From the NCBI GenBank assembly GCA_902590365.1, contig CACIWJ010000003.1, forward strand, positions 1 through 36,355: a stretch of DNA of 36,355 nucleotides, read 5' to 3'. Below the pieces are notes generated by a model. That model was given only the letters and a program-made list of their open reading frames with translations, searched no databases and had not been told where the DNA came from. Source of the DNA: an uncultured Pelagibacteraceae bacterium (GTDB taxonomy: Bacteria; Pseudomonadota; Alphaproteobacteria; Pelagibacterales; Pelagibacteraceae). This document shows positions 9,609-18,059 of the stretch, in pieces. A program made the position numbers and the translations under genes. Within the stretch, counting starts at the first letter, position 1. The number at the start of each line of letters is the position of its first letter.

Positions 9609-10535
9609 TTTTATTTTTTCAAATACTTTTTGTGCGCTAAGTTTTTTTAAATCATTTACTTGAATAGGTTTAAACTTTTCTCTTTCAATACTAACCTTAT
9701 GTGCAGTTGTATGTGATCCAAATAATGTAATTCCCTTAACATTTAAATGTGCAGCCATATGAGCTGGGCCTGTATCATTTGCTATAACAAAAGAACTATT
9801 TTTAATTAATGAAGATAACTGTGCTATATCCAAAGCTTTTTCACCATCTAAGACAGATATTGCATCAAACTCTTTTGCATCGTTTAATTCATTTGGTCCT
9901 GGGGCAATCAATATTTTATATTCATTTTTATATCTATCTTTGATAATTTTAATTAGTTCGTTGTAATAGGGCCATTTTTTTGATGACAAATGTGGTGAAC
10001 AAAATGGAAATAAAATTATATATTTTTTTAAATCGTATTCAGTTTGTATTTTAGTTATATCAGAGCAGCTCCAGGAAAAATTTGGAAACATTGTATGTTT
10101 TGTATTTATTCCAGAGGTTTTTAATTGGTGATCAAAACGATCTAGGACAGGTTTTTTATCAAATTCTTCTTTGGAAAGATCTTGTGGTAAAGTAGATTCT
10201 GAGGATGACCATTTATCAGAATTTGTATTTGGAAATAATATTTTTTTATAAAATAAAGTTCTTGAGGAGTTTTGGAGGTCATATACTTTATTAATATTCA
10301 ATTTTTTTATCTTCCTCATTAAAGAAAAAAGATAAATCAAATTAAATCTAGAAAGCCTTTTGTCCAATATAACGTCTGTTAGATATGGATTTTTTTTGAA
10401 TAAATCAAAATATGGTTTTGTGGTTAATAAATATATCTGGTCATCTTTATGATTTTCATAAATATCTTGAATTGCACCACTGGCTTGGGCTATATCTCCT
10501 AGTGAACCGTGTTTTATGATTAAAATATTGGACAT
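9603..10535 (-). CDS. Glycosyltransferase family 9 (LPS heptosyltransferase-like)
   Basis: ILIIKHGSLGDIAQASGAIQDI; C-terminal SSFVIANDTGPAHMAAHLNVKGITLFGSH. Confidence 0.9.
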   Translation of the reverse strand: MSNILIIKHGSLGDIAQASGAIQDIYENHKDDQIYLLTTKPYFDLFKKNPYLTDVILDKRLSRFNLIYLFSLMRKIKKLNINKVYDLQNSSRTLFYKKILFPNTNSDKWSSSESTLPQDLSKEEFDKKPVLDRFDHQLKTSGINTKHTMFPNFSWSCSDITKIQTEYDLKKYIILFPFCSPHLSSKKWPYYNELIKIIKDRYKNEYKILIAPGPNELNDAKEFDAISVLDGEKALDIAQLSSLIKNSSFVIANDTGPAHMAAHLNVKGITLFGSHTTAHKVSIEREKFKPIQVNDLKKLSAQKVFEKIKL

Positions 10536-10567
10536 ATTTTTAACAACTTAACATACTATTAAATTTT

Positions 10568-10957
10568 ATGAATAAAATTCTTGTAGAAGTTTCTATTGGT
10601 GAGCTTTTGGATAAAATTTCAATTTTAGAAATAAAAAAAGAAAAAATCAAAGATACAGATAAGTTAAAGTTTATAAATGATGAGTATAACATTTTGAATG
10701 ATCAATTTAAAAAGAATGTCAAAACTGATGATAAACTCAATCAATTATTTAAATCATTAAAAGAAATAAACGCAAAACTTTGGCTAATTGAAGACGAAAA
10801 AAGGATGTACGAAAAAAACTCAGACTTTGGAGAAAAATTTATAAAAGTATCCAGAGATATACATTTTTTTAATGATGATAGAGCCAAAATAAAATTAGAA
10901 ATAAATAATCACACTGGTTCAAAAATAAAAGAAATTAAAGAATATACTGCCTATTAA
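10568..10957 (+). CDS. DUF6165-like family protein
   Basis: MNKILVEVSIGELLDKISILEIKKEKI...LWLIEDEKR...DIHFFNDDRAKIKLEIN; recalled family pattern for small proteins next to LPS glycosyltransferases. Confidence 0.7.
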   Translation: MNKILVEVSIGELLDKISILEIKKEKIKDTDKLKFINDEYNILNDQFKKNVKTDDKLNQLFKSLKEINAKLWLIEDEKRMYEKNSDFGEKFIKVSRDIHFFNDDRAKIKLEINNHTGSKIKEIKEYTAY

Positions 10958-11745
10958 TTTGCATCAAGAACAGCATGAAGAAATTGTTTAGTTCTTTCAT
11001 TTTTTGGATCACCAAATAATTGATCTGGTGGACCTTGCTCAAAAATTTTTCCTTCATTAAAAAAACATACACGGTCAGAAATTTCGCGAGCAAAACCCAT
11101 TTGATGAGTTACCATTATCATTGTAAGACTATGTTCCTTATTTAAAGATCTGATTACATTTAATACCTCTCCTACTACTTCTGGATCAAGCGATGATGTA
11201 ATTTCATCTAACAGCATAACTTTCGGTCTCATAGCTAAAGCTCTTGCAATTGCTACTCGTTGTTGTTGTCCTCCAGACAGTCTAGTTGGATGCTGATCTT
11301 TCTTATCTGTTAAACCAACTAATTCTAATAACTCTAAAGCTCTTTCTTCTGCATCTTCTTTTTTCATTCCTAAAACTTCCACAGGAGCTTCAATACAATT
11401 TTGAAGAGCTGTCATATGTGGAAATAAATTAAATTGTTGAAATACCATTCCAATTTTTGATCTTCTGTCTCTCAAATATTTTTCATTTGCTTCAACTAAT
11501 TTTCCACTTGAGTCCATATGAGTAAGGGGTTCACCATCTAAATGAATGATGCCTCCATTGATTTTTTCTAAAGTCATTAAAACTCTTAAAACAGTTGTTT
11601 TTCCTGAACCAGATGGTCCAATAATTGACACCATTTCATTTTTTTTAATATCTAAATTAAGTTTATCTAAAACTACTAAATCACCATATTGTTTTGTTAC
11701 TTCTTCAAACTTAACTATAATTTCATCAGAATTTTTATTTTTCAT
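10954..11745 (-). CDS. ehuA: Polar amino acid/ectoine-type ABC transporter ATP-binding protein
   Basis: Walker A GPSGSGKT, signature LSGGQQQRVAIARAL, Walker B VMLLDEITSSLDPE; follows ehuB-C-D order. Confidence 0.85.
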   Translation of the reverse strand: MKNKNSDEIIVKFEEVTKQYGDLVVLDKLNLDIKKNEMVSIIGPSGSGKTTVLRVLMTLEKINGGIIHLDGEPLTHMDSSGKLVEANEKYLRDRRSKIGMVFQQFNLFPHMTALQNCIEAPVEVLGMKKEDAEERALELLELVGLTDKKDQHPTRLSGGQQQRVAIARALAMRPKVMLLDEITSSLDPEVVGEVLNVIRSLNKEHSLTMIMVTHQMGFAREISDRVCFFNEGKIFEQGPPDQLFGDPKNERTKQFLHAVLDAN

Positions 11746-11757
11746 ATTTTAAATATG

Positions 11758-12435
11758 TTATTGTTTAATTTTTCCTTGAGCAACATTAACTCTTCTTTCT
11801 AATTTTCTAACCCACATAGCAGCTGGAACAGAAAGAATTAAGAATATTACACCAACCATTGTATAAGGTTCCAAATATCTATAATTATAACCACCTACTG
11901 CTGTTGCTGCATGAAATAATTCAGCAACTCCTATTGTTGATAAAAGTGGAGTATCTTTAAAAATTCCTACTAAATAATTTCCCATTCCTGGAATAGCTAT
12001 AGGAAACGCTTGAGGTAAAACTATTCTTCTATAAGTGTATACAGTTGAGAAGTTTAGCGCTCTACAAGCTTCCCATTGTGTTTTTGATACACCTTCTAAC
12101 GCTCCCCTATAAACTTCTGAAAGATAAGTTCCAAAATGTAGACCAATTGTAATCATTCCACATAACCATGCTGATAATTTTATGCCAAATTGAGGTAATA
12201 CAAAGTAAACAAAAAATAATTGTATTAAAAGTGGCGTTGAACGGATGAATTCAACTATCTCTCTGTTGATTACATTTATAATTTTATAAGGAGTTCTTTG
12301 GCCAAGTAAAAAAAATAATCCTACAACCAAAGCTATTGCATAACCTACACCTGCAGCAATTATAGTATTTAAAGTTGCCAGTAACATTTGTGGTAAAATT
12401 TCATAAGCAAAATCCCACTTAAATCCCATTTCCAT
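11758..12435 (-). CDS. ehuD: ABC transporter permease, EhuD-like
   Basis: HisMQ-type permease: EFIRSTPLLIQLFFVYFVLPQFGIKL, EVYRGALEGVSKTQWEACRALNFS. Confidence 0.8.
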   Translation of the reverse strand: MEMGFKWDFAYEILPQMLLATLNTIIAAGVGYAIALVVGLFFLLGQRTPYKIINVINREIVEFIRSTPLLIQLFFVYFVLPQFGIKLSAWLCGMITIGLHFGTYLSEVYRGALEGVSKTQWEACRALNFSTVYTYRRIVLPQAFPIAIPGMGNYLVGIFKDTPLLSTIGVAELFHAATAVGGYNYRYLEPYTMVGVIFLILSVPAAMWVRKLERRVNVAQGKIKQ

Positions 12436-12436
12436 A

Positions 12437-13108
12437 TTAAGCCTTTCCTCTTCCTACTTTTTTTGCAGCTAAAACCTCTAACCATCTTAAAAAAGGTACA
12501 AGCGCAAACCTCGCCATAAAATAATAAATTAGTAAAGCTGTTCCAAAACATTGTGCTGAAAGCCACGTAATAGAATTAATTTGTTTTGCTTCAAAAGTTA
12601 AATCAACAACAGTAACCAAAGCCACAAGTGCTGTCGCTTTTAAAAGTTCTACTGTTAGGTTTGCAGCTGGTGGCAAAATAATTGGAAATATTTGTGGAAT
12701 TATAATTCTTTTAATTCTTTTTGCTGGACTAAAATTAAGTGCATGCGCAGCTTCCCATTGTCCTTTGGGAACTGCTAATATGCCTCCTCTAACTATTTCA
12801 GCTCCATACGCACCAAAGTTCAAACCTAGTGCTGCTACACCTGCTGTAAAAGCTTCTAATGAAATACCAAAAAATGGAAGCACATAATACGCCCAAAATA
12901 ATTGAACTAATAAAGATGTTCCTCTAAAAAATTCTATATAAACAGTCGCTGTTCCTTGAACGATTGGGTTCTTGGATAAACGCATCAATCCAAAAATCAT
13001 TGAAATAATTACATAAAGAATAATTGAACAAACTAATACCTTAACTGTTGTAACTGTTCCTAGTAACAGTGTTGTTCCATGTTCAGCTAAGAATGCAAAA
13101 TAACTCAA
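12437..13108 (-). CDS. ehuC: ABC transporter permease, EhuC-like
   Basis: HisMQ-type permease: EFFRGTSLLVQLFWAYYVLPFFGISL, EIVRGGILAVPKGQWEAAHALNFS. Confidence 0.8.
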   Translation of the reverse strand: MSYFAFLAEHGTTLLLGTVTTVKVLVCSIILYVIISMIFGLMRLSKNPIVQGTATVYIEFFRGTSLLVQLFWAYYVLPFFGISLEAFTAGVAALGLNFGAYGAEIVRGGILAVPKGQWEAAHALNFSPAKRIKRIIIPQIFPIILPPAANLTVELLKATALVALVTVVDLTFEAKQINSITWLSAQCFGTALLIYYFMARFALVPFLRWLEVLAAKKVGRGKA

Positions 13109-13136
13109 TGTGTAACCATCAATTAAAACTAAATGA

Positions 13137-13167
13137 AATCAGGCGACCGTTATTTGATCGCCTGATT
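13137..13167 (-). promoter_or_regulatory. GC-rich stem-loop between SBP gene (ehuB) and permease gene (ehuC)
   Basis: Perfect 10-bp inverted repeat AATCAGGCGA (13137-13146) / TCGCCTGATT (13158-13167), 11-nt loop, immediately 3' of the ehuB stop. Confidence 0.8.
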
Positions 13168-13188
13168 AAATAATTATATAAAAAAATA

Positions 13189-14034
13189 CTACTTAGTTGA
13201 GCAAGCCCACTCAGTAGTCATATCAGAAGGAGGTAATTGAGCTTTATCGTACCCGTACTCACCAGCTCTCTCTAACATCTTAGCTGGATTAGCCATAACT
13301 TTAGCTAAAGCAACATTGAAAGCTTCTCTGAACTCACTATCACTTTTTCTAAAACCAATACCTACTACGTTAACAGTTTCTTTAGGCATTAATTTAGGAT
13401 CAGTAACTTCAAATTTACCACCTGTTTTTTCTTCATGTTCTTTTGCACCAAAGAAAGTTTGAACAGCAGCGTCAGCTCTTCCTGCTTTCATAGCAGCAAG
13501 TATTCCTACCTCACCTTCAACTAATAACATTTGGCTATCTGGAACACCAAATTTTTTAGCTGCTTCAACAGTATTGAAACCTGCACCTGTTACTAGCATA
13601 GCTCCTGTATCAATAACATCTTGGTAATTATTAATATTTTTTGGATTTCCTTTTGGCACCAACATTGCATCACCAAAAACACCTATTGGATCAGAAAAGT
13701 CAATATTCGCACATCTACTTTTTAGAATGTACATACCGCCAGTAATCATATCAGAACGATTTGCGTTGATTCCAGGAATCAAACCAGACCATTCAAAAAC
13801 TTTAGTTTCATGTTCTGTAATCCCCATTTCTTCTAAAACAGTCAAAGCAATCATGTTAACAAAACCTAATGCTTCACCGTTATCACCTGCATAAGCCCAT
13901 GGCACAGCAGTACCAAAGCCAAGTCTTAACTTGTGTCCATCTTTTAATCTATCAGTCAGTGTTGCTGCACTAACAGAAGAAATACTAAAAATGATAACAA
14001 GAAAAACTGTAAAAGATTTAAAAAATCTATTCAT
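13189..14034 (-). CDS. ehuB: Family 3 extracellular solute-binding protein, EhuB-like
   Basis: Signal peptide MNRFFKSFTVFLVIIFSISSVSAA; SBP_bac_3 pattern LRLGFGTAVPWAYAGDNGEALGFVNMIALTVLEEMG. Confidence 0.8.
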   Translation of the reverse strand: MNRFFKSFTVFLVIIFSISSVSAATLTDRLKDGHKLRLGFGTAVPWAYAGDNGEALGFVNMIALTVLEEMGITEHETKVFEWSGLIPGINANRSDMITGGMYILKSRCANIDFSDPIGVFGDAMLVPKGNPKNINNYQDVIDTGAMLVTGAGFNTVEAAKKFGVPDSQMLLVEGEVGILAAMKAGRADAAVQTFFGAKEHEEKTGGKFEVTDPKLMPKETVNVVGIGFRKSDSEFREAFNVALAKVMANPAKMLERAGEYGYDKAQLPPSDMTTEWACSTK

Positions 14035-14096
14035 ATATTTCCCCTTAATTATTAATTTATTTTTAAAAAAAAAATTTAACTAAAAATTTTGTTGTT

Positions 14097-14126
14097 TGTA
14101 TAGTTTTATAGTAACAAAAAATTCAA
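14097..14126 (-). promoter_or_regulatory. Candidate sigma-70-like promoter for ehuB operon
   Basis: Minus strand TTGAAT - 18 nt - TATACA, upstream of an SD-like AAGGGGAAATAT-ATG start for ehuB. Confidence 0.4.
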
Positions 14127-14160
14127 TCTCAGGTTGACTTAAAAAAATTTCTTTTAGTTT

Positions 14161-14934
14161 CTATGTAAAATTAACATTATCTCCAACATTTATGTCACCA
14201 TCATCTAATGCTGTCAAATATATACCCATATCAAAATGATTATACTGATCCTTTAAAGATTTAAGTAAATTTATTTTTGTATCAGTTTTTGGTTTAAGAT
14301 TGATAGCAACACATCGTGGAATATTTTTTTCTACTTTGAATGATACGTTATTAATTTTTATAATTTTATCAATCCAATTACGTTCTTCCCATGCATCAAT
14401 CCCTTCGACATAAAAATTTGCTCTAAATCTTTCAAATTCTACTTTTTGATTAATTTTACTTTGAAAATCATCAACGCTTTTAAGATTTACTAAAGACATA
14501 GAATTAAAAATTTTATTTGAGTGTGAAGTATCATAAAAAGGAAAATCTTTATTTTTTAATAAAATTATAGGTTTGCTTAAAGAACTTTCTAATTCTGTTA
14601 ATTTATTTGTAAGTAATAATCGTTCTTGTTCATTATCTGGTGAAATTGTTACTAATTCTTTTTCTTGATATGTTAAAGTTAATTTTTCATTTTTATAAAA
14701 AAAATTATATTTATTTAAAGCAGGCGAATTTTTTAAAGTTAAAAAATTGTTAAGTTTTCTTTGGTTGGGATCTTTTTCAAGTAGTTTTGATTTATTGGAA
14801 TCTATACCTCTTGAAAAAGCAAAAATTCTATCATTTGCAATACCAAGATTTTTTTTAATATTTGATGTTTCTATATTTTGAAATGATACTGACTTAACAG
14901 GAAAATAATGTATGGATTTAATTTTGCAGTTCAT
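14161..14934 (-). CDS. MOSC domain-containing protein
   Basis: N-terminal IKSIHYFPVKSVSFQNIE...GIANDRIFAF; C-terminal FERFRANFYVEG...WIDKIIKINNVSFKVEKNIPRCVAINLKPKTD. Confidence 0.8.
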   Translation of the reverse strand: MNCKIKSIHYFPVKSVSFQNIETSNIKKNLGIANDRIFAFSRGIDSNKSKLLEKDPNQRKLNNFLTLKNSPALNKYNFFYKNEKLTLTYQEKELVTISPDNEQERLLLTNKLTELESSLSKPIILLKNKDFPFYDTSHSNKIFNSMSLVNLKSVDDFQSKINQKVEFERFRANFYVEGIDAWEERNWIDKIIKINNVSFKVEKNIPRCVAINLKPKTDTKINLLKSLKDQYNHFDMGIYLTALDDGDINVGDNVNFT

Positions 14935-14936
14935 AA

Positions 14937-15764
14937 TTAATACTTTCCAATTTTTTCAGAGCCAAAATAAAAAATTTTTGATAATTCTTCATTTGCTTTA
15001 TTTTGAGAAATAACTTCTTTTCTTCCCATTAGTTCTGTCGGAATATTTGAGTACTCATGATATTTATATTTATCTTCTCCTCTTGCTTTCTGAACATACA
15101 TTTTTCCTAGCACTTGATCAACATTACTACCTATATAACTTTGAATAACAAAACCAATTCTTCTATCATCACTATAATTTAAACCTGAACCGTGAACAAT
15201 TTTTGGATGATGTAAAGACATTTGTCCTGCTTTTAGAATTACAGGATCAGTTTTATCTAGAGAAACATTTTTAATTGTTTGTCCACGTGTTAATAAATTA
15301 TTTTCATCAAATTTTTGTTCATGATGTCTTAAATTTTCTTTGTGTGAACCTGATAACATTCTCATACAGCCATTATTCTCATTAGCATCAGTAATTGCTA
15401 CCCAAACTGTAACCCAATTGTGAGGTTCTAAACCTATATATTTTGCATCTTGGTGAAAACTAACAAACCCTTTTTCTTTAGGGTTTTTTATAAACAACGT
15501 AGTACCACAAATAAGAATATTTTTACCAATAATACTTTCAACTGCATCTAAAATATTTTTATTTAAACAAACTTTATTAAATACTGGTGAAATCAGATGA
15601 ACATAGTTACGATTAATTCCTTCTAGAGCTTTTGGCCAATTTTTTTCAATTTTTTCTATTTCATCTCTAATTTCTTTAGCTTCAGTAGAAGTCAAAGCAT
15701 ACACAGGCGAAATATAACCTTTATTTTTATAATAATCTAATTGCTCTGTTGTTAATTTGGTCAT
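14937..15764 (-). CDS. Phytanoyl-CoA dioxygenase (PhyH)-family Fe(II)/2-oxoglutarate oxygenase
   Basis: GFVSFHQDAKYIG (HxD), distal LHHPKIVHGSGLNYSDDRRIGF (H and R), WVAITDANENNGCMRMLSGSH. Confidence 0.9.
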   Translation of the reverse strand: MTKLTTEQLDYYKNKGYISPVYALTSTEAKEIRDEIEKIEKNWPKALEGINRNYVHLISPVFNKVCLNKNILDAVESIIGKNILICGTTLFIKNPKEKGFVSFHQDAKYIGLEPHNWVTVWVAITDANENNGCMRMLSGSHKENLRHHEQKFDENNLLTRGQTIKNVSLDKTDPVILKAGQMSLHHPKIVHGSGLNYSDDRRIGFVIQSYIGSNVDQVLGKMYVQKARGEDKYKYHEYSNIPTELMGRKEVISQNKANEELSKIFYFGSEKIGKY

Positions 15765-16441
15765 TGTGAATAACCATATTTTTTCTCTAAAAATTTTATT
15801 AAATTGTGAATTATAAAAGTCATAAATAAATAAATACCACCAGCAACAATAAATACTTCTATAGGTTTAAATGTTGTAGAAATTATATATTTTGCTACTC
15901 CAGTCAAATCCATCAATGTCACTGTGCTTGCTAGAGAAGTTCCTTTCATCATTAATATAATTTCATTGCCGTATGCTGGAAGAGATTGCCTGATAGCTAT
16001 AGGGATTTGAATTTTATAAAAAATTATTTTATTAGATATTCCCAAACTTTTTCCTGCTTCAATAAACCCTGGCTTGATTGTTTGAAAAGCAGATCTTAAT
16101 ATTTCCGATGTATAAGCCCCGGTATTTAAAGCAAAAGCTATAATTGCACACCAGTAAGGTTCTTTAAAGACAACCCATAAAAAAGTTGATCTAAAGTATT
16201 CTATTTGCCCTAAACCAAAATAGATAATAAATATTTGAACAAGCAATGGTGTACCTCTAAATACATAAGAGTATCCGTAGGCAAATTTATTTATAATTTT
16301 ATTTTTACTTAATCTTAAAATTGCAAATAATAACCCAATAAATAAACCAAAAAACAAAGATAGAGATAATAATTTTAACGTTACGACGGCAGCATCTAAT
16401 AACTTTGGAAAACTGGTTATCATTAAATTTATATCCATCAA
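15761..16441 (-). CDS. Polar amino acid ABC transporter permease (HisM-like)
   Basis: YVFRGTPLLVQIFIIYFGLGQIEYF; EILRSAFQTIKPGFIEAGKSLGIS; 4-bp overlap with upstream permease. Confidence 0.9.
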   Translation of the reverse strand: MMDINLMITSFPKLLDAAVVTLKLLSLSLFFGLFIGLLFAILRLSKNKIINKFAYGYSYVFRGTPLLVQIFIIYFGLGQIEYFRSTFLWVVFKEPYWCAIIAFALNTGAYTSEILRSAFQTIKPGFIEAGKSLGISNKIIFYKIQIPIAIRQSLPAYGNEIILMMKGTSLASTVTLMDLTGVAKYIISTTFKPIEVFIVAGGIYLFMTFIIHNLIKFLEKKYGYSQ

Positions 16442-17130
16442 AAGCCCCTACTATATTTAATTTCCAATCTATTAATTAACTTCATGCTTAAAAATGTAAG
16501 TAATAAATATAAAACTGCAGCAAATGAATAAAAGAAAAGTGGATCTCTAGTTGAGCCAGCAGCAATGTATGATTGTCTCATTATTTCAACTAAACCTGTA
16601 ACTGATATTAGTGATGTGTCTTTTAAAGTAATTTGCCAAACGTTACTCAAATTAGGAATTGCCAATCTTAACATTTGAGGCATGATTACTCTAAAAAAAT
16701 AAACAAATCTTTTAAGTCCTAAAACTTGTGAAGCTTCAAACTGTCCTCTGTCTATAGATTGAATAGCTCCTCTAAAAACTTCTGTTGAATATGCACCAGA
16801 TATAATACCGATAGCGAATGATCCAGTTATAAATGCATTAATTTCGATATATTCGTTGTACCCAAATATAGACGCTACATACATAACAGCACCACTTCCA
16901 CCAAAAAAAAATAAATAAATTACTAGTAATTCTGGAACTCCTCTGATTACCGTTGTGTAAGAATTTCCAATAAAATTAAAAAATTTATTTTTGGATAATT
17001 TAAGTGGAGTAAATATTAATGCAAAAAGAAAACCTATAAACATAGCTGTTATTGAAACAGCAATGGTCATTAGAGTGGCAATAAATAATTCATCACCCCA
17101 ACCAGTTTTTCCAAATGCTAGAAGTTCCAT
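16438..17130 (-). CDS. Polar amino acid ABC transporter permease (HisQ-like)
   Basis: TTVIRGVPELLVIYLFFFGGSGAVM; TEVFRGAIQSIDRGQFEASQVLGL. Confidence 0.9.
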   Translation of the reverse strand: MELLAFGKTGWGDELFIATLMTIAVSITAMFIGFLFALIFTPLKLSKNKFFNFIGNSYTTVIRGVPELLVIYLFFFGGSGAVMYVASIFGYNEYIEINAFITGSFAIGIISGAYSTEVFRGAIQSIDRGQFEASQVLGLKRFVYFFRVIMPQMLRLAIPNLSNVWQITLKDTSLISVTGLVEIMRQSYIAAGSTRDPLFFYSFAAVLYLLLTFLSMKLINRLEIKYSRGF

Positions 17131-17136
17131 ACAGAC

Positions 17137-17161
17137 TGGCGACTATATATTATAGTCGCCA
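17137..17161 (-). promoter_or_regulatory. Stem-loop between SBP gene and first permease gene
   Basis: Perfect 11-bp inverted repeat TGGCGACTATA / TATAGTCGCCA with 3-nt loop. Confidence 0.85.
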
Positions 17162-17174
17162 AATCTAAAATTAA

Positions 17175-18002
17175 TTACATAGATGCGTCGAAACCGAACC
17201 ATTTAGTAGCAATTCTACTAATGTCTCCGTTCTTTCTCGCTTGATCAATTGCTTTGTTAAAAGCTTGTAAAAGTTCAGTATCATCTTGTCTGATACCAAC
17301 TCCTACACCATTACCAAATGCACCACCTGAAAAAGTTGGTCCAACTAAAACAACTGGTTTACCTGATTTTTCTGCATAATCACTAAATGCTACCGCAGCA
17401 GCTAATGCAGCATCACATCTACCAGATGCTAAATCTAGGTTAACCTCGTCTTGTGTTTTATAAGTTCTTACATTCACTTTTCCAACATCACCTGAATCTA
17501 AAAAGTTTTGGTGAATTGTTGCCGTTTGAACACAAACCGTTTTTCCAGCTAAGGCAGCTGTAAGAGTTTTTAAAGCTTTTTTTGCAGCAGCGTTAGGCTT
17601 TGTTAAATTTATTCCAGCAGGAGTATCCATGCCTTCAAGACTAGAACCTTTCATAACTGCTAGTGAAGCAACTTCATCTGCATAACCTTGAGAAAAACTA
17701 ATTGCTTTTTGTCTTTCTGCAGTAATCGACATCCCTGCCATTATTGCATCGAACTTTCTCATTATAAGTGCTGGAATCATTCCATCCCAATCTTGTTCAA
17801 CGATTACACATTGTTTTCCCATGTATCTACAAAGAGCCCATGCTAATTCAACTTCAAATCCAATAAGTTTACCTGAAGCATCTTTTGAATTCCAAGGTGG
17901 GTAAGCGCCCTCTGTTCCTATTTTTATTTTGTCAGCATTAGCAGATATTGTTAAAAATAAAGTTATCAATAACCCTAAGCTGAATTTTTTGATTATATTC
18001 AT
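17175..18002 (-). CDS. Family 3 extracellular solute-binding protein (basic amino acid / opine-type)
   Basis: Signal peptide; KIKIGTEGAYPPWNSKDASGKLIGFEVELAWALCRYMGKQCVIVEQDWDGMIPALIMRKFDAIMAGMSITAERQKAISFS is typical of lysine/arginine/ornithine-type SBPs. Confidence 0.85.
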   Translation of the reverse strand: MNIIKKFSLGLLITLFLTISANADKIKIGTEGAYPPWNSKDASGKLIGFEVELAWALCRYMGKQCVIVEQDWDGMIPALIMRKFDAIMAGMSITAERQKAISFSQGYADEVASLAVMKGSSLEGMDTPAGINLTKPNAAAKKALKTLTAALAGKTVCVQTATIHQNFLDSGDVGKVNVRTYKTQDEVNLDLASGRCDAALAAAVAFSDYAEKSGKPVVLVGPTFSGGAFGNGVGVGIRQDDTELLQAFNKAIDQARKNGDISRIATKWFGFDASM

Positions 18003-18059
18003 TATCCCTCCAAATATATTTAGAGAATTATTTCACAAATATTTAAATTAAAAAAGAAA

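Noticed and set aside
12369-12566. 65-aa minus-strand ORF across the ehuC/ehuD junction
   Set aside because: Out-of-frame overlap with two convincing permease genes; no recognisable domain.
14937-15764. PhyH protein as ectoine hydroxylase (EctD), given the nearby ehu operon
   Set aside because: It belongs to the family, but I do not see the EctD signature segment I would expect (WHSDFETWHxEDG-type), and it is coupled to the other transporter. Family-level call only.
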